From assembly GCA_024362935.1 (NCBI GenBank), contig JANCRA010000172.1, positions 1 through 64,000 of the forward strand: a DNA stretch of 64,000 bases. The letters are read 5' to 3'. How positions within the stretch are numbered: the first letter of the stretch is position 1; every line of letters begins with the position of its first letter. Made by a program: the position numbers and the translations under genes. Source of the DNA: Setophaga petechia (lineage: Eukaryota > Chordata > Aves > Passeriformes > Parulidae). Under the pieces are notes generated by a model. It did not search any database. It had not been told where the DNA came from and saw only the letters and a list, made by a program, of their open reading frames with translations. Positions 46,301 to 60,637 of the stretch are shown here, in pieces.

Positions 46301-46905
46301 AAGAAAGTACAAGATGATTGTTTCCTAGGGTTTGCTGGGTTAAATACAAACTCTGGATTTGACTTTAGTCACATCCAATTTTTATGTTAGTATAACTCTT
46401 ATAACATTGAATTCTGCAGAAGAAACTGCAATTTCAGTGCATTTCTGAAAACAGACATTTTAAGGGCCCATCAAAACGCTTTGTTAGAGCAATCCTGAAG
46501 TCTCATTGTCACTTAAAATTCGTATTTATGAGGGACTCATGACAAAGGTGAGACCAGCTGTTTTAGAATTGAACCTTCCAGTCAAGGTAGTTTTTGACTA
46601 CATTAAGTGTGATGGCTCCCAAGTTGTAAGGGTATGGGACTTGTTCGTAGCAGTACTGAAAGCCTGCAGTTCTGCAAGATGCAAATATTTGCTTTGGTCA
46701 GCCTGAATCATCAGATATAAAGAAAAATAAACCTGCAAAGAAGAGAAACAAAGAAGTCCCTTCTGATGGACACAATGGGGACTTGTGCCTTGCTAAGACA
46801 GGTCCATATATTTTGTACAGTGCAACTACTAGACCTTGGCCCAATTTCTGGAAAATATAAAAGATCCTGACTGAAAAGGTAAAAATTTAGCCAAATCTCT
46901 GATAG

Positions 46906-46976
46906 TTTTTTCCCTTGTAGCAGGGAGTAACTTTTTTATTTTAATTTTTTTCCCTGAAGCAGTAGGGAGTAACTTT
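46906..46976. repeat. local tandem duplication of a roughly 40-bp unit
   Basis: The T-run-CCCT...GCAGGGAGTAACTTT segment at 46906-46934 recurs as T-run-CCCTGAAGCAGTAGGGAGTAACTTT at 46945-46976 with small indels. Confidence 0.8.
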
Positions 46977-48804
46977 CCTCTCCCTGCATTATTGGAGGTC
47001 GTGCATTCGTAGCTGTATGCATAGGTAGAGAACTGCTGCATACATGAAAGGTGGAAGTTAGGTGCTAAAGGGCATCAGTCCTGCTGCTCTCAGCTCACCT
47101 CTAAGTCATTTAATTCAAATAGACAGGTGAAGAGTTAGAAAAAAATACCATCTTATAGCAAGGTACCCAAGAACTGGACACCATTATTTCTCTGGAAATA
47201 TGCTCTCCCAGCAAGTAGATTGATTTTTTCCTCCATTAAATTTATTTGTTTTAAATTCACCTAGAAATTCGTACAAGGGGTAAACACTCATGCACTTCTC
47301 AGCAGTATTTGGGAGTAGATCTCTTGCCTACACATTTACTTCTGCTATTATGAAGCTTTAAAACAGCAGCAGTAAAACTCACCTCCCTGCATTAGGTGTT
47401 GCTATATTGCAGATCAAAGTTTTGCTGTTTGCAGAACCATGGAAAGAATACCATAATTCAATCTGTTTGGTTAGAACTCAGCATTCAATGAGTAACAAGT
47501 TTCTGCTTTTCCACAGAAAGTGTGAATTAAAACTCCAAATGAATGAGTAGGACTTTCTTGCTTCATATTTTACAGACACTGCTGTATTGATAATTCATTT
47601 TTTCCAGGCGAGTAAAAAGTATGTGGCTTACCACTCTAGCATCTCATTATTAAGATCACAGGCAACATATTGAAAATGGTGGGATGCTAGATATTCCAGT
47701 ACCTTATGTAGCTATTAAAATTAGCCGTACCAGAACTTCTTTCAGTTTACACCATATTAAAGGAAGTTTAAAAATTGCAGTTTTGGTTCTAATCAGCTTT
47801 TCAGCTTTTCTGTGTTCCAATGTATCAAGAGGACCATCACTAGTAAATCATAATTGTGTATTGGTAGAGATCATGGCTCTAGAAGGAAAGTACGGTTGTC
47901 TCATTCCAAAATCCACTGATTTTTAACATGACAACCATTACATTTTCTAGTAACAAACTCATGCTCATGAACTTGTGACTAGAAAACAATCCCTGTAAGA
48001 CATTATTTTTGAAGAGTTCAACATGAACATTCTTGACTAACTGCTATGGGACTCCTTCAGCTAGAAACAGTGGCAGTGACATTAGCTGGAAAAATGCGTA
48101 GGTTTAGTCCACACTGCACACTGCACTAACAACACATCTTGACCTTGAGCACTCCATCATCTGTGGATTTTAAATAATTTTTGAAATTTTTAAAATTAAC
48201 GGTGACACTTCTCTATCAAAACTGTTTTTTATCTTCTGAGAAATGTTTTCAGGTTCTCCCCTAACATTTGAATAGTTAAGACAAAATTACCCAAGATTTT
48301 ATGGTGCTTTTTGTAGTTTTTCTCAGCTTTTTAAACGGAGTCAAAATTGTCTTCTCAAAGTTGCCATTTTGGTTTTCAAATTTTTTTCTTCATCCACTGT
48401 CACAACGGCACCCTGTCTGGTCTGTGAGCATTTTCACAGACCAGAATGTTATGTTTTAACCAGAAATTAAAAAATATCCTAAAACATGAGTTTTGTTCAT
48501 GGTTACACTTCAGTTGTAATTTACATTTGATTTGATGCTGCCACTTAGAAATGACAACAGCTTTAGAGAAGGTTTAAAATGCATACAAGTGATTCCCTGC
48601 AATCATTATAAAATAGCACAGGAATGCCTACAACAGTAGGAACACCACCCTGTCTATAATTCAGTTTAGCTAATTACATCCTGCCTTTCCAAATTCAAGT
48701 TTATTTTTAAGCTTGATGCAAAACTTCCAGAAATAACTATTTTTTCCCATTACCACTTTTTGGGGTGGGATAGGTTGTATTTCACTGCTCGATGAAGTTC
48801 TCTG

Positions 48805-48827
48805 TTTTTTTTTTTTTTTTTTTTTTT
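48805..48827. repeat. T23 homopolymer
   Basis: One of the few long homopolymers in the AT-rich desert. Confidence 0.93.
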
Positions 48828-51800
48828 AATAAGAAATGACCTTTGAGTTTATAGGGATGTGTAAGCCTCTCATCTGGATGATCAATAAAGTAAATTCCTT
48901 AAAATCCTTCTGGCTAAAATAACACCAAAATAAATAATAAATTCAATTTTATCACTTCACAATTCATTCTTTGTCACATAGACCCTCACCATGAAAAAAA
49001 ATTACATCAGTACAAATTGATAGGAGGCAATTGTCTGTCAATAGACTTGCTTTGTAGGTAGGGGAAGAGGTCAGGAATCAAGAATCTTAGAGCATAGGTG
49101 TACCAATCACTCAAAAATTGACTGATTCAGTTGTCAGGATATTGAAAACATATGTTTAGAAATGCATGAGATAACAATGAATAGTGTAGCAAATAATAAA
49201 TTAAAATTTCAATGTAAGAGAAACTGTAATTAAGGGACTGCCGAAGTAATGCTAGTTGCATGGCTCAGAAGTTTTGTTTTGCAGCAAAAGCCTGGAAGAG
49301 AAATGAAACATTAAAAATCTGCACTTCTGAATATGATTAACACATATTAAACTGCATCTTCAGCACAGTTTCATATTTAAGATGGTTGTGTCTTGTTTCC
49401 ATCTCTGTCTACAACTATCTGATTATGGTACAAATACAGATTTGGTTGTAATTCCTTATTAAATAAGCATATAATGTAAAGATGCTTCTCAGCTACAGAA
49501 AGAGAGTAAAGCAGTTACTCTTTAACAAATGCCATGCTATATGCATTATGTAATTTCTATGGTTATAAAACAACTTGAGAAATTGTACTATAACAATATG
49601 ATATATGGTAGGATTGATTACACCAAAAATCCTTTCAAGAGGAAAAATTGCGGGGGAGATGGGGAAGGGAAAAGCTTTTTTTTCTGTTCAAGCTCCACTT
49701 CCTAAAGATTTAGCTTCTGTGGAGAAAAACCTCACATTCAGTTGTTACATCGAGTGGTCACTCAATTTGTTTATTAAATAGTCAAATATATTCTTTTCAG
49801 TATATATGAATAGTTTAATTTATGCTGCTGAAAGAGAGATAAGTATCAGAAATGGCAATAGAAGTCACATAATGAGATAAGAATACTAGAAAATCTGAGG
49901 ATTTTAGTACAGTCCATTATTCATTCAATTCCTGGCAGCCTTTATGATTACAAATCACTTGATTGACTAACTAGACATTCTCAAAGTGAATTATGAATCA
50001 GGTTCATTTTTCCTGGTTGAGAGTTGCTACATGTTGTAACTCTTCCACTTTGTGATATATCAAGCTCTTGTAACAGCAATAAGAGATATAATCAACTCCT
50101 ATTTCAGGACAAATAAATTGGCTTTTCAAAAACGAAATGTGGTTGCTAACATTTTTACAGTGTGCAATTTAATTCCTTCCTGCTATTCTCAGAGCGCAAT
50201 CTGGTGTGATGACACAGCTTTTGAATATTTGACTTGGCTGAAATTCTTTTAGGAGTCTCACACCCTCAGTCCAGGCATACTGATATCAGTGGAAATTTGG
50301 TGTTGGGTCTAAGAGCAGTGAGTGGTCCCTTTACTTGTTGAAAACAAGCCTCAGACACGGAAAACCTGGGCCACAATTTGCCCTTTTGTGCTGGCTTTGA
50401 TCTCAGCTTGGGAATACTGAACAGTTTTAAAGCTGTTTAAGTTTACTTTGAAACACAAAAAAGGAAAAAAAAAAAAGAAGAATCTCTTCTAAAGTGTGCT
50501 TGACCCTCAAGTCGGCTTTCATGAAAAAGTCCCTCAGGCTTTTGTGGAAATTATGCAAAGGGAATGGCTGGCAGGCTAGGGTAGGACTCATTTGTAGAAC
50601 AAATGCACAATCAGATCACAAATCCCCCTGGAATAGGTTTAGTGAGAGGTGCATTTCACCTTCAAATGACTACAGGGAAAACAAAATTAAAAAAAAAAGA
50701 CTGCTCAAAATCTTTGTGAGTGAATGTCCAAGAAAATCACTATGAAGAGCATTTGTGCCATGCATCTGCATTGCAGATGTAGCCCTGGTTTGGCTTTCTG
50801 GGGTGTGGTGATCTCTGGATGCTTATCACTCAGTCAGCAGAGGCAGCTCCCAAGTGTGGTGATATGGACTGGGGTGCATGATAAAGTGTTGGGACCAAGG
50901 GACAGGGTACATCACATCCTCTGGTATGTGTGCTGAAACGACATCTTTCCACATGGGGTTCTGTGCAACACAACCACCCCAGGCCACAGCTTTGCAGGGA
51001 GGAGAGGATTTTTCTGTTGCTTAGGGGGGTTAGCCTAGTGTTTGTGTGCTTATTTTAGTTCCAGTAAAGAGATAGGCTGATATTCAGTGGGTTGACATTA
51101 TTTGTAAAACAATTTTAAAGACTTGAACCCCCTCTGTTTCCCTTCTGCAACACAAAAGCATATTATCTCTTAAGCAAGATCTTTGGGAGAAAAAATGTAT
51201 TACCACTTTGGTTTTGGAAGGCCTTAATATGGTAATTCATTTTAGAAACAATGGTTACAGACTTCAGATTTCTTCTTTAGTCATCTTTCTTTCTATCTAT
51301 CTAATTTCTGGCCTTCTAATAACCTTAATTAAATGCTGAGTAGTTTAGAATATTATTAAATAGCTTTCATAGGATTTAAAAAGTTTCTGATTACATCATG
51401 AGTACAGATTATTAAATATTCCATTCATTTTAAAATTATGATTAAGAGGATAATACCAAAAAAATATGTTTGTAACAATTTTAACTAAGCCATGTTAATT
51501 GAGTTAGGGGATAAGAAATAAGATTTAAAGGGTGAGAAATGATTGAAATCAAAGTGTCCATAGTTTTGAAATCAAGTGGATTAAGAGAACAGTCAGAATG
51601 GAGGAGGTGGGGGGATCAAAATTTGAATGAATGGTTTGAATAGAAAATTTACTTACTTTTAGGCCACGTGTGCTGTCTTTCACAGAAATGGTTTGCAATG
51701 GTACCTGATGTCATGTGGGTAAACAGGAAATGTAAAAAATGCCTGCTAGCCACCAACAGGATACATGTTGCTCATTGTCAGGCAAAGGTATGCAACAAGA

Positions 51801-52049
51801 ACGGACACAGAAAAGTCTGCTCAAAAGTTGCTAGAGCTGGCAGCTCTGCATCCATTAATGTGCAGAAGCACAGTAGATCAACCTCCAGCATGCCTGGGTC
51901 ACACTGTTGGGATCCCTGTCCAAAGTGGCGCATGAAGTGGCAATGACTTTGTTGCCTTTTGTTTAATATCTCAAGTGTGGGCCACTGTTCTCCTGATTTG
52001 ACATTTGTTTGTAACTACTATTTGTCAGCACAGCATGAATTTTTTCCAG

Positions 52050-52224
52050 GCTATTTTACTTATTGCTCTGAAATACTACTTGGGAGTTAAACACAATGTT
52101 TCTGGTTGCCATGCTCTTCCTGGTGGCCCACTCCCAGATTCTCACCATTCAGAGGGCTTTAAATGGGATGTTCACACCTCACCCCTTGTAGCAAGAACAT
52201 AGCTCCAACCTGCCTGGAAAACAG
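52050..52224 (+). ncRNA. candidate spliced exon in the desert
   Basis: A 175-nt segment preceded by attttttccag and followed by the consensus donor CAG|GTAAGA. Plus strand, the direction expected for an NR2F1-AS1-like lncRNA. A longer alternative begins after the acceptor tacttttag near 51662. No protein family recognised. Confidence 0.22.
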
Positions 52225-55200
52225 GTAAGATTTTTCTACTTGTGCTTTTTCAACATTAACCAGAGAGTAAATGAGTAACCAGAGACACTCTGGTTCGCCC
52301 CTCCCAGCTGGAGGCTAGGAATCATCTGTACGTATAAAAATTACAGCATCCTTTGCAGTTTCCTTCTGGGGATGTGAGAGGAAACCAATACTCATGAAAC
52401 AGACTGGGGAGAAGAGTGACAGGAAAGTGAATGAAAGGATGCAAAACTTAAACTACCAGTAAGGGATGATGGAGGCAATGTGCCTTTGTTTAAAAGATTG
52501 ACACAGGCAGCCTGTTAAGTACAGGCTAACTCACATGACCAACATCAGGTTGGCTACCATGTGTATCTTGCTTGCACATGGATTCCTTATACTCAGTATG
52601 TGCTCCCTCCTTCCTTGACATGTTTGCTGGTTTCAGAAGTTTTGTACTGATTCAGGGCATAAAGAGAAGTCTGAAACATCATATGCCCGATGAGCTGGGG
52701 AAAGACTGACTGCAAAAAAATCAGCTCTTGAACCCCAAAGACAAAAGCATAAAATGAATCTGAATTTAACCAAGAATAATAAATACTGTAATGATATACT
52801 AATGATGAAGACATTAGTATTGCAGGCCTAGTTATGTAGATTGGGATTTAATATGTACCTCATTCTTTCAATCTTAACAGCTTTAATTTTTTTCACAAAT
52901 AAACACACAAGCAAACAAAAAAACAAACTGAATGCTTCCTTAAACATTACTAATAAAAAAATCGAGTCATCATGGATATTTGAAAACAGAAATCAAAAAG
53001 AACATATTGTATTCACACCAACTACATACCAAGCAGAATGTTAATAACATTAACCTTTACTCTATCAGATATTTTCAAGAAATACCACTTTATTTTTTGC
53101 AATGGCTCATATCTGTCATTTAACTGACATGTGAACTTTTCTAAGTTTGCCAAATCACTGAGGCCTGAATACCATTCAGCAATGTTAATTTTGTTTTCCT
53201 ATTCGAGCTTTTACACACAATTGTTCTCATGGCAATCATTCTAGCCTTGAGTATAAATAATAATTCAAGTGGTTTGTTGATATCCAAAAAATGATGTCTA
53301 TCTACATTAAGAGATTCTGGAATCTAATGGGAAAACCATGCATATTATTAAGCTGAAATGTCTATTTCTTTCCTCCCAGATGGGAAGTAGTACAGGGTAA
53401 TGCCACAGCATATGCATTAATTTTATTCCTTCCACAAATTTTAGCACATATTATTTTTGCAGATTTTGACTCTTTGCCTCCCACCCAGTATACAGAAGAG
53501 TTAAAAAGGAGTTTGCTGCAGAGAAGATCTCAGTCTTAACAAGGGCCCTGGATAACTCCTAGGTGAGCTGAGGAAGAAGAGCATGAGAACAGTTCTGTTT
53601 TGGAGAAGAGTAAGAGAAAAAATGAAAGTTTGGTAGGAGGAAATCCTGAGGAGGATTAACAGGGGCAAAAAGAGAGACAGAGTATACTATTTTCCTGGCT
53701 TTCACATTTCCATCTTACAGACTGGGTATGCTGGATCTCAAGGTTCTGTCAATAAATAAAGGGCACATTTTAAATGAAGATTACAAACAAAGACTAATGA
53801 AAACCATAAATCCCAATATCTGTTCATCAGTGTTGCTACCCAAATAAAACTTAGTCTGTAACGGATTTCTTCCTAAGTCTATGGATTTCTTACACACTAT
53901 TTTCCACAGTTTTTTTTAATATTACTTGTTTTTCAAAATTCCAGGGCTTTTCTTAATTTCTCTTGCTTTTCGGTCCAATGGGGCTTTTAATTTCCTCAAG
54001 ATCTGAGAAAGTGGAAGGAGCACAGTGTATTGCAAGCTGAATGCTTGTGTGGGAATCAGCTGTGTGGGAGCATTTTATGCAGGCCTTTATAAATATTCCA
54101 AAGAATAAGTTTAAAATTGTGATTGTTGATGTTTGCAGATGTGCAAGCATAGCATGGCATCATCTCTAAAGTCTGATGGTCTAAGGAGAGGTAGGACAGT
54201 AGAAAATGAGGGTTTACATATTTGATCAGTGATTTTCTTTTTGCTGCTTTACTCTCTGGGTTCCTGTAAGTTGGTCGTTGTATGTGTTTAGACTTCACAA
54301 CCTGCACCTATCACTTAAAAGGAGTTTTAAGCTAACATCAGTTAATGGCTGCAGTATCTAGAGTGTGTGTTGAGTCTTGAGGGGAGCCCTGGGTAAACTG
54401 GTTCAGAGGGGGAGTGTGGGTTCAAAATGGTATTGCCCTTCCATGCTGGCTCAGCCAAAGGCTGCCATAAAGCACCTACTGTATTTAGATGAAATTATTG
54501 CCCCTATTCCATAGAGGAAAATGATATCTACAGGTGAGCATGGGAGTGAAGAAAAGGCATGTGTGGTGCTCCACAGTCCACCACCCAAAGCAGCTCCTGG
54601 GAGAAGCCCAGCCTGTCACACATGCACAATGCAAATTGGCTACCTGTGCCCCTGCAGAACTGCAGTGAGGGTTGTGGTCCTTTCCACTGTATATAGGCTT
54701 TTTGAATTGATGAACACATCTGTCTTCTGAACAAAAGGAGGTATTATGGCTGATAGGTACACACTGCTTGATTTGAGCATCACAGTGCCCAGCCAGGTCA
54801 GTGCCAGATACATAATATATTCTAAAAACACAGATCTGGTGGCCAAGCCCAATAGTGCATACCTAGTTGCAAATCTACATAAAATTTAGTATTTTTAGTA
54901 TCTGCCTAATCCATCTTAGTTTTAATTTGATGCATGTATTGTTATGAAATATCTTGGTCTTCTCTCTCTCCACTGAGCAACTATGGTCAAAACATCTCTA
55001 TTAGATGTCTAAGTGCTACCACTAGGTGGGAAGAAGTCAGCCTCTATTTCTGTAGTCCTTTTTTTGTCTTCTTTTTTTCCCTCTTCTGATCAGCACATAT
55101 GCAGTTTTCATCAGGATAACTTCTGTTGTGTTTGAACTCCTCTTTGTGTGGTTCCCAGCATTTCAGACAGTGCAGCACTGCAGCATCACACCCCTCTCTA

Positions 55201-56015
55201 GTATGCTATTCCCTCAAGACTCCCATGGCAGAGAGAGATGGGTAATGTTTTCTGAGCTTCTTCCTCTATTTTTATTCTTCCTCTATGCCTCCTTTTCTAT
55301 AGAGGATCAAAATGGATTATTTTCATCTTGACATGCAAATGCCTAGGCTGTGCCCTTGGCTGAGATCTCAGCATTGACTACATAAGTGAAAGATATGGGA
55401 GCAGTAGAGTTTTAATATCTCATATGGAAGCAGCAGTCTTATTTCTTAAGAAAAAAAAAAAAAGAAAAAAGTTACTGTAGTCCTTTGCACCTTGAAAAAT
55501 AATAAAAAAGCCTAATAAAAACATTTCCTCATGCACTACTGAATGCTATATTCATATGCAGTCATTGGTCTGCACAGAGGCAATCGAATGTTGTGCGCAG
55601 CTCAGTATCTTATTGTTGTACTCAGATCTGCCTATTTGCCATGCCAAAAGTATCAATGGGAGTAAAAGACACATGAATAATTTTACCAAGTCAGATTACT
55701 CCTCCAAATATGAAGATTTAATAAGGGATGGGATTATAAAAGAAATAGGGAGGATTTCTAAGACTGCTTGAGAAACGCTTACAGAGATAAAAAGGTCAAA
55801 TTCTTCACCAATTTTCACAATGCACCACAGCAGTTATGTAAATGAAACAACATGACCTGGAAATAGGTGCAGGATACAACTCTCAGAATTCATTGACACA
55901 CCATTAAAGTCATCATGTGGTTTCATGTTAACATGAAAGAAATGGTATCTGACCTCGAAAGCATGCACACTGGCTCACTGTTTCTAATTATTATAATATT
56001 CTTTTCCTGAAACAG

Positions 56016-56107
56016 CAGCAGCAGCAAAACACTATCAAGAAACTGCCTCATGGCGAACATTCTCAGCAAACCCTCATGGCTATTTATGGAAATGAGCAGC
56101 CCAACAA
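56016..56107 (+). ncRNA. candidate spliced exon with full splice consensus
   Basis: A 92-nt segment preceded by ttcttttcctgaaacag, with a NAGNAG-type repeat of CAG at the acceptor, and followed by the perfect donor GTAAGT at 56108. One frame is open throughout and starts with four Gln codons, then reads NTIKKLPHGEHSQQTLMAIY. I do not recognise it as a protein. It could be a lncRNA exon or chance. Confidence 0.25.
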
Positions 56108-59100
56108 GTAAGTTGTTAGCTTAAATGAAAATTATAGCAGATAAAAATTGTCAGCCTGGGAACTGAACTAACAAAGAAAAGAATTGCATGAAGCTGATGG
56201 CACAGTTTTAAATCTTGGGAAGAATAAAGGAAAGCACAGCTACTGAAATTAACTCATGAGACTGAGGTAAACAGCCTCATGAAAGTCCACATCCATCGTT
56301 ACGTCACACATAGCTGATGAGTGCACGACTCAGCAGTGATGGCTTAACCAAGCTTTCACACACTAAAACTCAAGTGTTTATGGTAAGCAGTGAATTAAGA
56401 GCAGACTGACAATGTAGCAGCATGGTGCTACTGTTAATTGTTCTTGCCTTTTACTTTCCTGCAGGAAAAGTGCCTGGATGGGGTTAGGCAACCTGGGTGC
56501 ATTCTTCAAAGCATTCCAGAGGTGTAAACAAGGTATTTGTAAGAAGCTGGGGAAGGACTCTGGCACAAGGTCCTAAGCTGGCTGAGTGGGGCGAGGAGTT
56601 GGAGGGGAAAGGTGATAAGCCACGCTGGGCTTGTTCTGCAGTGTCCCTGGTTGGTGCTCAGACTAAAGTCTTGGACACAGTCCACTGACAGGCCTTCTGC
56701 CAGGAGATTTGTTACTACAAGAGTTTTGCTTAGGCAGGATTTTATTATACAAATTGTCTCAATCCTCCTTTTATAAAAATCTATCCCACCTTTCTCTTCT
56801 ACCCCAGGAGGAGGAATATTTTGTGTATATATCTGGGTGAAACACACAAACAAATTCATTTCCCATGGATAATATATTCAGAGTGATTTGCTTTTCAGAG
56901 TCAGAAGCTCAAAATCATGAATTTATTATGCAAAGTAATAATTGCAAATTATATTGGCAAACTCCATTCCGGAAAAAAAAGGGAGTATTAATATAACTAA
57001 AAGGATTTTAAAAATACTGGCTCTTAACTTGGGGCTACTACAGATATTTTAGGAGGTTATATATCTCCGTTCCACGTAAACCACCAGAGGCAGTAGCTTT
57101 CATTTTAAAGGTCTAGTGAGATACTGCAATTAATGGGCCCATCTAACAGCATATGTCGTGCTTGTATTGAGTAGTAAGACATGGAAGGAAAATGAAAGAA
57201 ATGCTTAGTGCCATAAAAATTTGCATCTCTTTCTAGCTCATTTTTTAGTGCAAAGAAATGAAATATATCAGGGTCAGAACATGAAAGGATTTGATTCCAG
57301 TTTTTGGGTCAAGCTAGGCTATGCCTTTAGTGGGATAACTGGACAGCATATTTTGACTTTGTGGGTCTTAAAGAATCTGAAATGCCTCATTAACAATCCC
57401 TTGCAGATATATAACACTTCCCAAGGATGAGTGGAGCATCCCAGCTTCTCCATGTGAAACTAGGGGCAGGTGGTTATCCTTCCTTTAGGATGCCCGTGTG
57501 TTCCCTGCCTGGCTTGGTCCTTTGTGGTCATCAGCAGAAAGGGGCACTGACAGCTGCCAGAGTCAAGATCTTTAATGCAGTGCTTCTCAGCTATAAAGAG
57601 ATTTATTTATTCTGCTGGACCTCTATGTTATATCAGGAGTGCTCACAGGATTAATTTGATATCATGGTCTTCATAACAACCTCACAGCTCTCTGCTGCTA
57701 TAGGAGCATTTTCCTCTCTGGCACAGATGTTCCAGTAGAAGGCATTCTGTAGTAGATCATACTATCCAGGCTAGCTGAGGTTTGTGGAAAGATAATGTGT
57801 TTGTAAACTTTGCAAGCAATAACTGTAGTACTTACAGTGTAATTCATAGATGCTGCACCATTAGAAAGTAACTTCAGTTAAGCTAAAATTTCGAAAGCTA
57901 AAACTTTAGTGACATTTTCAGCATTTCATAAAAGCATTGTGACCTGAGTGTAAGGATGAGATTCAAGTGCTCTACAAGTTTGTTTCTGTCTCTGTCACAC
58001 ATGCTGGCTGTGCTCTTGAGAGAGTATAGTGCTTCCCTTCCCAAAATGGAGGTGCTTGAGAATCACTTGCTGCTACCAGCCCAGGAGGAATTTATTCAGA
58101 TTGTGGTGTGAGAGTCTCCATGAAGCTAGGTTTCCAGACCTTACATTTGAGGCATTTAAAACTTCACCTGATTGTAGTTAAAGCCTTAAGGGATGTGCCT
58201 TTATGAGATGGGGAGAGGAGTGATAGTTGTTTAGCGTTTCCAAGGGACTTTGAAGCTGTGGGAGTTTACAACTTGCTGCAAGCAGAGAACAAACTCTCTA
58301 ACCCTTATTATCTTTTCTCATAGTGTGCTTTATTGATACTGATTACTGTAAAAGGGTTCCACCTTGTTGAAAAAGGTCATTAAAAAAAAAGATGTAACTG
58401 AGATGTTTAGTGTGTAAACACTGAATTAGTTAAAATTCTCCTTAACTAAACAAGAAACTATTTTGCTTTTCAAGCAGAGCAAGAGAGATCATGATTCACA
58501 GATTGTTTACACAGACCCTGAGACCAACACGTCTTTGGACTGAAAAAGAGGAGCAGTCTGCAGCCTCCAGCTGTGTTATCAATAGCACGTACAAAGGTAA
58601 ACTTGGTCCTTAGATGTCACAGCACAGTATCTCCAAAAGGAATTGTACTGTAGCATGGTCTTGGTCTTCCCCACCAGGTGAGGACACAGACTAATAAACT
58701 CTTTCAAACATTCAGTAAATCCAACTAAAAGCACAATTAAAATTAGAAAAGGGAATTAGGGTTCAGCAAAACTCAACAAAGCTGAATAACTACTCAATTG
58801 AATCCAGTTCTCTTGGTATTTGTAGAGTTATTCTTCTGAGGAAGCTGTTTTGGGAACTACTTTGGGTCATCCAAATCATGCTTGACATGGCAGTGTTTTA
58901 ATACGGTTTGGGAAGTTCCTGTCACTTTTTCATGTTCTCAGTGAAATTACTATCATGACTGATGACCTCAGCAACAAAGAATGAGGAGTTCTGGAGAATC
59001 TCTCCATCCATTGATCCAAAGAAACTTTGCCATAAGGTTTAGCAATAAGTCTGGAAGTACTACAAATAATTATAACTGATCTCTACATGCCAAATAAATG

Positions 59101-60615
59101 AACATCATGCTGAAGTGCATTGCTACTAGGCAAAGCAAAAACAGAGATTCTAGTATGAGCTGAAGATGCTCAGGTTAAAAACCATGTTGGTGGCCCGCAA
59201 ATTGCATCATAATAATAGTGTAAAAATGGAAAGTCAGGTCTGTATATCCTTGCTAGGGTCTCAAGTCTGATTTTGAAGCTTCAGTTGGCCCTACTGCCTT
59301 GAAAACTAAAGAATAGTTGGATTTTTACTCTATTTTAACCTTCAAAATGTTTGGCAGTCTAGACTTCTTTTTCTGCTGGTGAAGGAGGCAGACCAGCCCA
59401 TCACTGTGTAAGAGAGGTAGGCTCTGGGTTGCTGACTCCTGAAGACACTGAGGTGATCCTGGACTGATGTGCCTCCAAAGCTGATACCATGCAGGTGGCT
59501 CCAGCATGCAATCCACAATGCTGAGTGAGCAGTTCACGTTTCCTACTCTGCCCCTCAAAACATGTTCAAAACAGCAGACAGAAGCATCTATTCACTCAGT
59601 AGACAAACAACCTAATGAGTGTAGGTCTTACAGGCTGTTTTTTGTCTGTTTGTTTCTCATCAAACTAAGAAGGAAAACACTGTATTCTGTTAAAATGCTT
59701 TGGGAAGAGGACAGAAAGTGATAGTGCCTGCCATCTTCTTGTAGTGCAATAGCCCTATTCTCAGAGCTGTCACAGAGGAAGATGGACACGTGGGTCCCAT
59801 TTCCCCTTCTGCCTTGAGCTGCTCAGACCCTTGTTTCCTGCCCTTTAGAGAAAAGTCTCTAGTCAACGGGAGGATTCAGTATTCACCAATGAGCCATTGA
59901 GCAAAGATGAAAGGGAGCTCATGGTTTCAGGGGTCAGGGAATTCTTTCAGTTGCACTCTCTGCTCCCAGGATAATTTCTGTTTATTTAAAGACTCTCTCG
60001 TGTAAGCATACACAGTCTTGGGATGACACAGTGACATGGTTTCACCATTTTCTGCTGACCCACATGAACTGTGCCTTGCAAAAAACGTATGGAACACACA
60101 TGATTTTACTGAATAGAAATTTGAGGATATTGGCACTATTCATTTGACAGAAATTAGTAAGAAGGAATATAAAATAGCACTACTTGAGATAAGGAATTGT
60201 ACTGAGAAGTTAAAACAGGTTCTTTGTTTATCCGATCAAGAAAATAATGAAGTAGAAAGGAGGAAAAAAATGTAATCAAAGGAAGCTTTTATTTTCCTTT
60301 TCTCTCTCTCTCTTTTTTTCAAACAAAAGCTGCAATTAACCTGTCGAACTTATTACTACTAGGTATAACTTAGGCCAAGAGATTAGTAGGATCCGAAAAG
60401 GATTATGCAGGTATATGCATAATGACAATATCCATAAACTACAATAGGTAGAATATTATCTCAAGCCCTTTTATAGAATTGCTCACTTCTTAATATCAAG
60501 TGAATCCTGTGTACCCCTGTCTAGTCAAGGATCTTGTGAAGTACTCCTCATTTTATCCAGGGTCTGGACTTATCTTCCTTATTGAAAAAAAAGACAATAA
60601 AAGAAGTCAGCTAAA

Positions 60616-60637
60616 ATATATATATAATATATATAAT
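60616..60637. repeat. short (TA)n tract
   Basis: Interrupted TA repeats. Confidence 0.85.

Noticed and set aside
46506..46706. 66-codon frame with protein-like composition
   Set aside because: Single short frame in AT-rich desert, no family recognised, no splice partner.
51668..51946. 92-codon frame with several Cys and His
   Set aside because: Cys/His spacing does not match a zinc-finger class, composition is ordinary, and no neighbouring exon continues it.
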